Assembly: GCF_900890425.1 (NCBI RefSeq) | Contig: NZ_CAAHFG010000001.1 | Span: 1,054,001 to 1,118,000 of the forward strand | DNA: 64,000 bases | Source: Pontiella desulfatans | GTDB lineage: Bacteria > Verrucomicrobiota > Kiritimatiellia > Kiritimatiellales > Pontiellaceae | Direction: 5' to 3' | Part shown: in pieces, positions 62,401 through 64,000 of the stretch | How positions within the stretch are numbered: the first letter of the stretch is position 1 | Layout of the letters: every line of letters begins with the position of its first letter | Position numbers and translations under genes: made by a program | Notes under the pieces: model-generated | Databases searched by the model: none | What the model saw: the letters and a program-made list of their open reading frames with translations, nothing else | What the model was told of the DNA's origin: nothing

Positions 62401-64000
62401 CATTGAGGATGAGTGCGGAGGAGGCATCCAGCGGTTGGTGGGTCGCGAACCGGAGCGTGCCGGCATCGACGGTGGTCTTACCCTGCCATTGGTTTTGTCC
62501 GCTCAGAATGAGCCGGCCGGCGCCGGTTTTTCGGACACTGGCCAAGGTGGGATTGCAGGCGGTATTGATGCCGACGGTTCGTTCTGCTCCCGTGTTGATG
62601 GTGAGGGCAACGTTGTTGGAAATGCTGAACTGCGCGGGGCTGATGGTCAGGTCGCCCGCTCCGGTAATGTTCCAAAGGGGATCGGCATATTCACCGCAAC
62701 CTTGTGCCAGGTGCCCTTGTCCCAGAATAGTGAGGGCCCGGGTTGCGGATGCCATCTCGATGGCGTGGTGGTTGCCTTCGGTGTTGTGGCCGATGTTGAA
62801 CAGGGTGTTGGAGACGATTGTGAGAACGACATCCTTTTCAGGAGCGAGCACCCGTAGCTCATCCACGCCGGTGCCTGCATGGATCGTCGGCTGTGCGTTC
62901 GGTGCCGAAAAGGGGGTGTCGAACAGCGCAACGGCATTGTCGGGGGGCACCGCGTTGCTGATCCAGTTCGAGGCGGTCTCCCATGCATGGCCCGAATCGC
63001 CGTCCCAGTGGTATTCGCCGACCGTTGCAAAGTCCGGGGCGAAGGCAAGGTAGCCGCTGGAGAGCAGGGCGAGGTTGGAGCTGCCGTTGAGGGTGATGCC
63101 CGCCAATTGGGCGGGCGAAAGTCCGCCGGCGGTAGTGCCGAAACGGATGGAGTCGGTGCCGGGCGTGAAGTTGGTAATGATCAGGTTCGGTGTAGTCCAG
63201 GCAATGCTGGAAGAGTCGGCGAATGCGAGATGGCTTGCGCCGGTGCTTTCAAAATCGAAGACTACGTGGCTGTTGACCGCCAGGGTGGAAAACTGGCCGT
63301 CGTGCCCGCCGGGTTCGAGCACGGCATTGTTGTTGAAGACCACGGGGGAGGAGCTGGAGACGGCCTGGTTGGTGCCGAATTCCAGCGTGCCGTTTGAAAT
63401 GGTGGTTGGCCCGCTCCATTGATTCTGCCCGTGCAGGATCAGCCGGCCGGAGCCGGTCTTCTTGATGCCGGCGGTGGTGGGGGATACGGCGGGGACAATG
63501 TTGACGGTGCGCGCCGAGCCGGCACTGATGGTGAGGGTCTGGCTTTCGATCTCCAGTGCGGCGGTTTCAATGGTTAGATCGCCAATGGGCTGCCCGCTGG
63601 TAATCAGCCAGGTCGAATCGCCATTGGCGTTGCGCTGGACGAAAGTGCCGTCGCCGATGATGGTCAGGTTTTTCCGCGCGGCGTTCATGGAGATGGATCG
63701 TCCATCCAGTCCCGTGTTGTTGTCCACGCTGAGCGAGGTTCCGGCGGGAATGGTGATGGTCACGTCTTTGGCGGGCTGGATGATTCGAATTTCGTCGATG
63801 ATGTCGGCGGCGGTCACGGTCGGTTGACTGTTTCCTGAAGTGAAATCGGTGGTGAAAATGGCCACGACATCTTCGCTTGGCACCCCCACCGACCAGTTCG
63901 ATCCGGTGAACCAATTGGCACTGGTGTCGCCCTGCCATTTGGTGGTCGAAATCGTGACGGCATGCGCACCGGAGCAAGCAAACGCAAGGAGCAGGGTTGG
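59426..64000 (-). CDS. Giant exported PATR + GH141-like beta-helix protein (paralogue 2), 5' end beyond the window
   Basis: Frame open to the right edge: beyond the first in-frame GTG it continues upstream through a signal-peptide core (PTLLLAFACSGAHA), then TKWQGDTSANWFTGSNW, so the start lies only a few codons outside. About 1,524 residues are visible. Same layout as its neighbour: two PATR modules (GSGRLILHGQNQWSG, GAGRLILSGQNQWQGKTTVD), beta-helix from about 615 (YYIDPALGDETHPGTETEPF), LamG-like region, DVDGDGKKGWEEW and C-terminal beta domain HRFFRIVAS. Its stop is six bases from the neighbour's start. Tandem duplication followed by divergence is clear. Confidence 0.8.
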   Translation of the reverse strand, partial: PTLLLAFACSGAHAVTISTTKWQGDTSANWFTGSNWSVGVPSEDVVAIFTTDFTSGNSQPTVTAADIIDEIRIIQPAKDVTITIPAGTSLSVDNNTGLDGRSISMNAARKNLTIIGDGTFVQRNANGDSTWLITSGQPIGDLTIETAALEIESQTLTISAGSARTVNIVPAVSPTTAGIKKTGSGRLILHGQNQWSGPTTISNGTLEFGTNQAVSSSSPVVFNNNAVLEPGGHDGQFSTLAVNSHVVFDFESTGASHLAFADSSSIAWTTPNLIITNFTPGTDSIRFGTTAGGLSPAQLAGITLNGSSNLALLSSGYLAFAPDFATVGEYHWDGDSGHAWETASNWISNAVPPDNAVALFDTPFSAPNAQPTIHAGTGVDELRVLAPEKDVVLTIVSNTLFNIGHNTEGNHHAIEMASATRALTILGQGHLAQGCGEYADPLWNITGAGDLTISPAQFSISNNVALTINTGAERTVGINTACNPTLASVRKTGAGRLILSGQNQWQGKTTVDAGTLRFATHQPLDASSALILNAGSILETGGHGGTFSTLEVNGPATLDFGNAGTSQLAFLDSSAETWSLPTLTITNFTQGTDSIRFGTDQLTLDADGYLVVEQPEPIQEYYIDPALGDETHPGTETEPFRTIEQARDAVRLINGAMTKDIVVYLRGGTYAVEQTIELDERDSGTNGFNIIYRNYPNEAPILEGGVPITGWTPLSNGIWQAGVGDFEFLQLYVNNRLAQRARFPESGQENEILNNDKINKKVKINKGQISNWSNLNRVQMVIGRSFTLARLRIDSIEEYATFDKVIPMEPERTNFFNADGPLDGSPSFYYENHFSFLDTPGEWFLDVDTGTVYYMPRPGEDLSVMEAIAPATERLLSIENAENITLFGLTFQHSAWNAPATEGMAQRQAGMRITLASKFTVNPSAVYFKRINDVRVERCIFRQMGVNAVNFDVGTRDNVMVGNVFSEIADTGIVYDIDNKRGQSGADLSLDDTFDSNYFFHMGNIYYGGGAMFTFWPDSISIVHNEIAYTGGLGLNLGWGATHATTCFQAPYVAYNRIHDAAVWCRDSGAIHTKSDSSGGVIYKNWIYNVNTVDWWKTGPSRTINGIHLDDNTENYTIQDNVFMNCESYDIRTKEGVNDITMLNNGGQSQATKDESGLRMGYRDIKNFHQGGAIGRDLMPGELYTGAPSAPLSLLFEDLFDSEATGAAPAGYSVATASGCTASISDVPGGGNRSLRMDDGNSGDVGVDISKSFIPQSERVSCEFRVKPGQTGNNLFFSFRDAEDREACQVGFSASALLRYYYRTDNYENLGGYSTDTWYTIRVEADVEQQLYSVWVNGNLAMGDALFMNDQRTGNLAERVESIDAVNLYNSYGTGHFDIDYIRVEGDAPYGLSTEQGTPRSWLDTHHDTSGWTAADFELFDFADVDGDGKKGWEEWTAGTDPNNSGSIFKISDTAANSGLSLSWNSVAGRYYTVQSAENPDGPWNNVADAAYVNKPGTGSTIHYFEGTLPDNHRFFRIVASPTE

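Noticed and set aside
59462-62857. Two plus-strand frames of over 500 codons opposite the giant proteins
   Set aside because: Mirror of high-GC repeat protein genes; the sequence is a reverse reading of conserved domains.

Overview
The window reads as a chromosomal segment of a Gram-negative marine bacterium of the PVC group, most likely Kiritimatiellota (Pontiella-like). That placement is inferred from content, not from a marker gene: a sulfatase and GH29 fucosidase next to giant secreted proteins that join autotransporter-type beta-strand repeats to a parallel beta-helix, a Na+-pumping decarboxylase, lipid A-type acyltransferase and outer-membrane style lipoproteins, and intergenic regions full of near-palindromic repeats. 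GC is moderate to high and most genes are packed in same-strand runs with overlapping stop and start codons.

Region 1 (0.1-18.2 kb) is a surface-glycan locus. A plus-strand run (GtrA-like protein, GT-C type membrane glycosyltransferase, a GT2 fused to a Wzx-like flippase, YfhO-like protein) converges on a minus-strand run read from 18.2 kb down to 6.55 kb: secreted cyclophilin-FKBP isomerase, mgtE, recO, then GT4, GT61, GT4, methyltransferase, GT2-like, DegT aminotransferase, ATP-grasp and methyltransferase. Almost every junction in the glycan part is ATGA, TAATG or TGATG, implying translational coupling.

Region 2 (18.2-32.8 kb) is mixed housekeeping and envelope genes: an LpxL-type acyltransferase, ppiB with a CinA-like/NadD-like pair, leuB, two small exported proteins, a fetAB-like ABC exporter, an AEC transporter, a DUF4870 protein, a Cys-rich secreted peptide, a cation/proton antiporter with an EIIA domain, a Gln-rich EF-hand protein, a PocR-AraC regulator and a lipoprotein.

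Region 3 (32.7-50.1 kb) holds core operons: uppS-cdsA-rseP (with a duplicated rseP 3' fragment beside a nucleotidyltransferase), purA, a Tat-type aldo/keto reductase, rbfA-truB-ribF, a PIN toxin-antitoxin pair, a 3D-domain lipoprotein with birA, the oadGAB sodium pump (birA would biotinylate OadA), an orphan trpA, a mannose-1-phosphate guanylyltransferase and tRNA-Leu(CAA).

Region 4 (50.5-64 kb) starts with an intact ISL3-family insertion sequence (28-bp perfect terminal repeats, 8-bp target duplication) and continues with a tight four-gene minus-strand operon: two tandem paralogous giants (PATR modules + GH141-like beta-helix + LamG-like + shared C-terminal domain), a GH29 alpha-L-fucosidase and an S1 sulfatase. 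Together these look like an extracellular route for a sulfated, fucose-containing polysaccharide. The upstream giant runs off the right edge a few codons short of its start.
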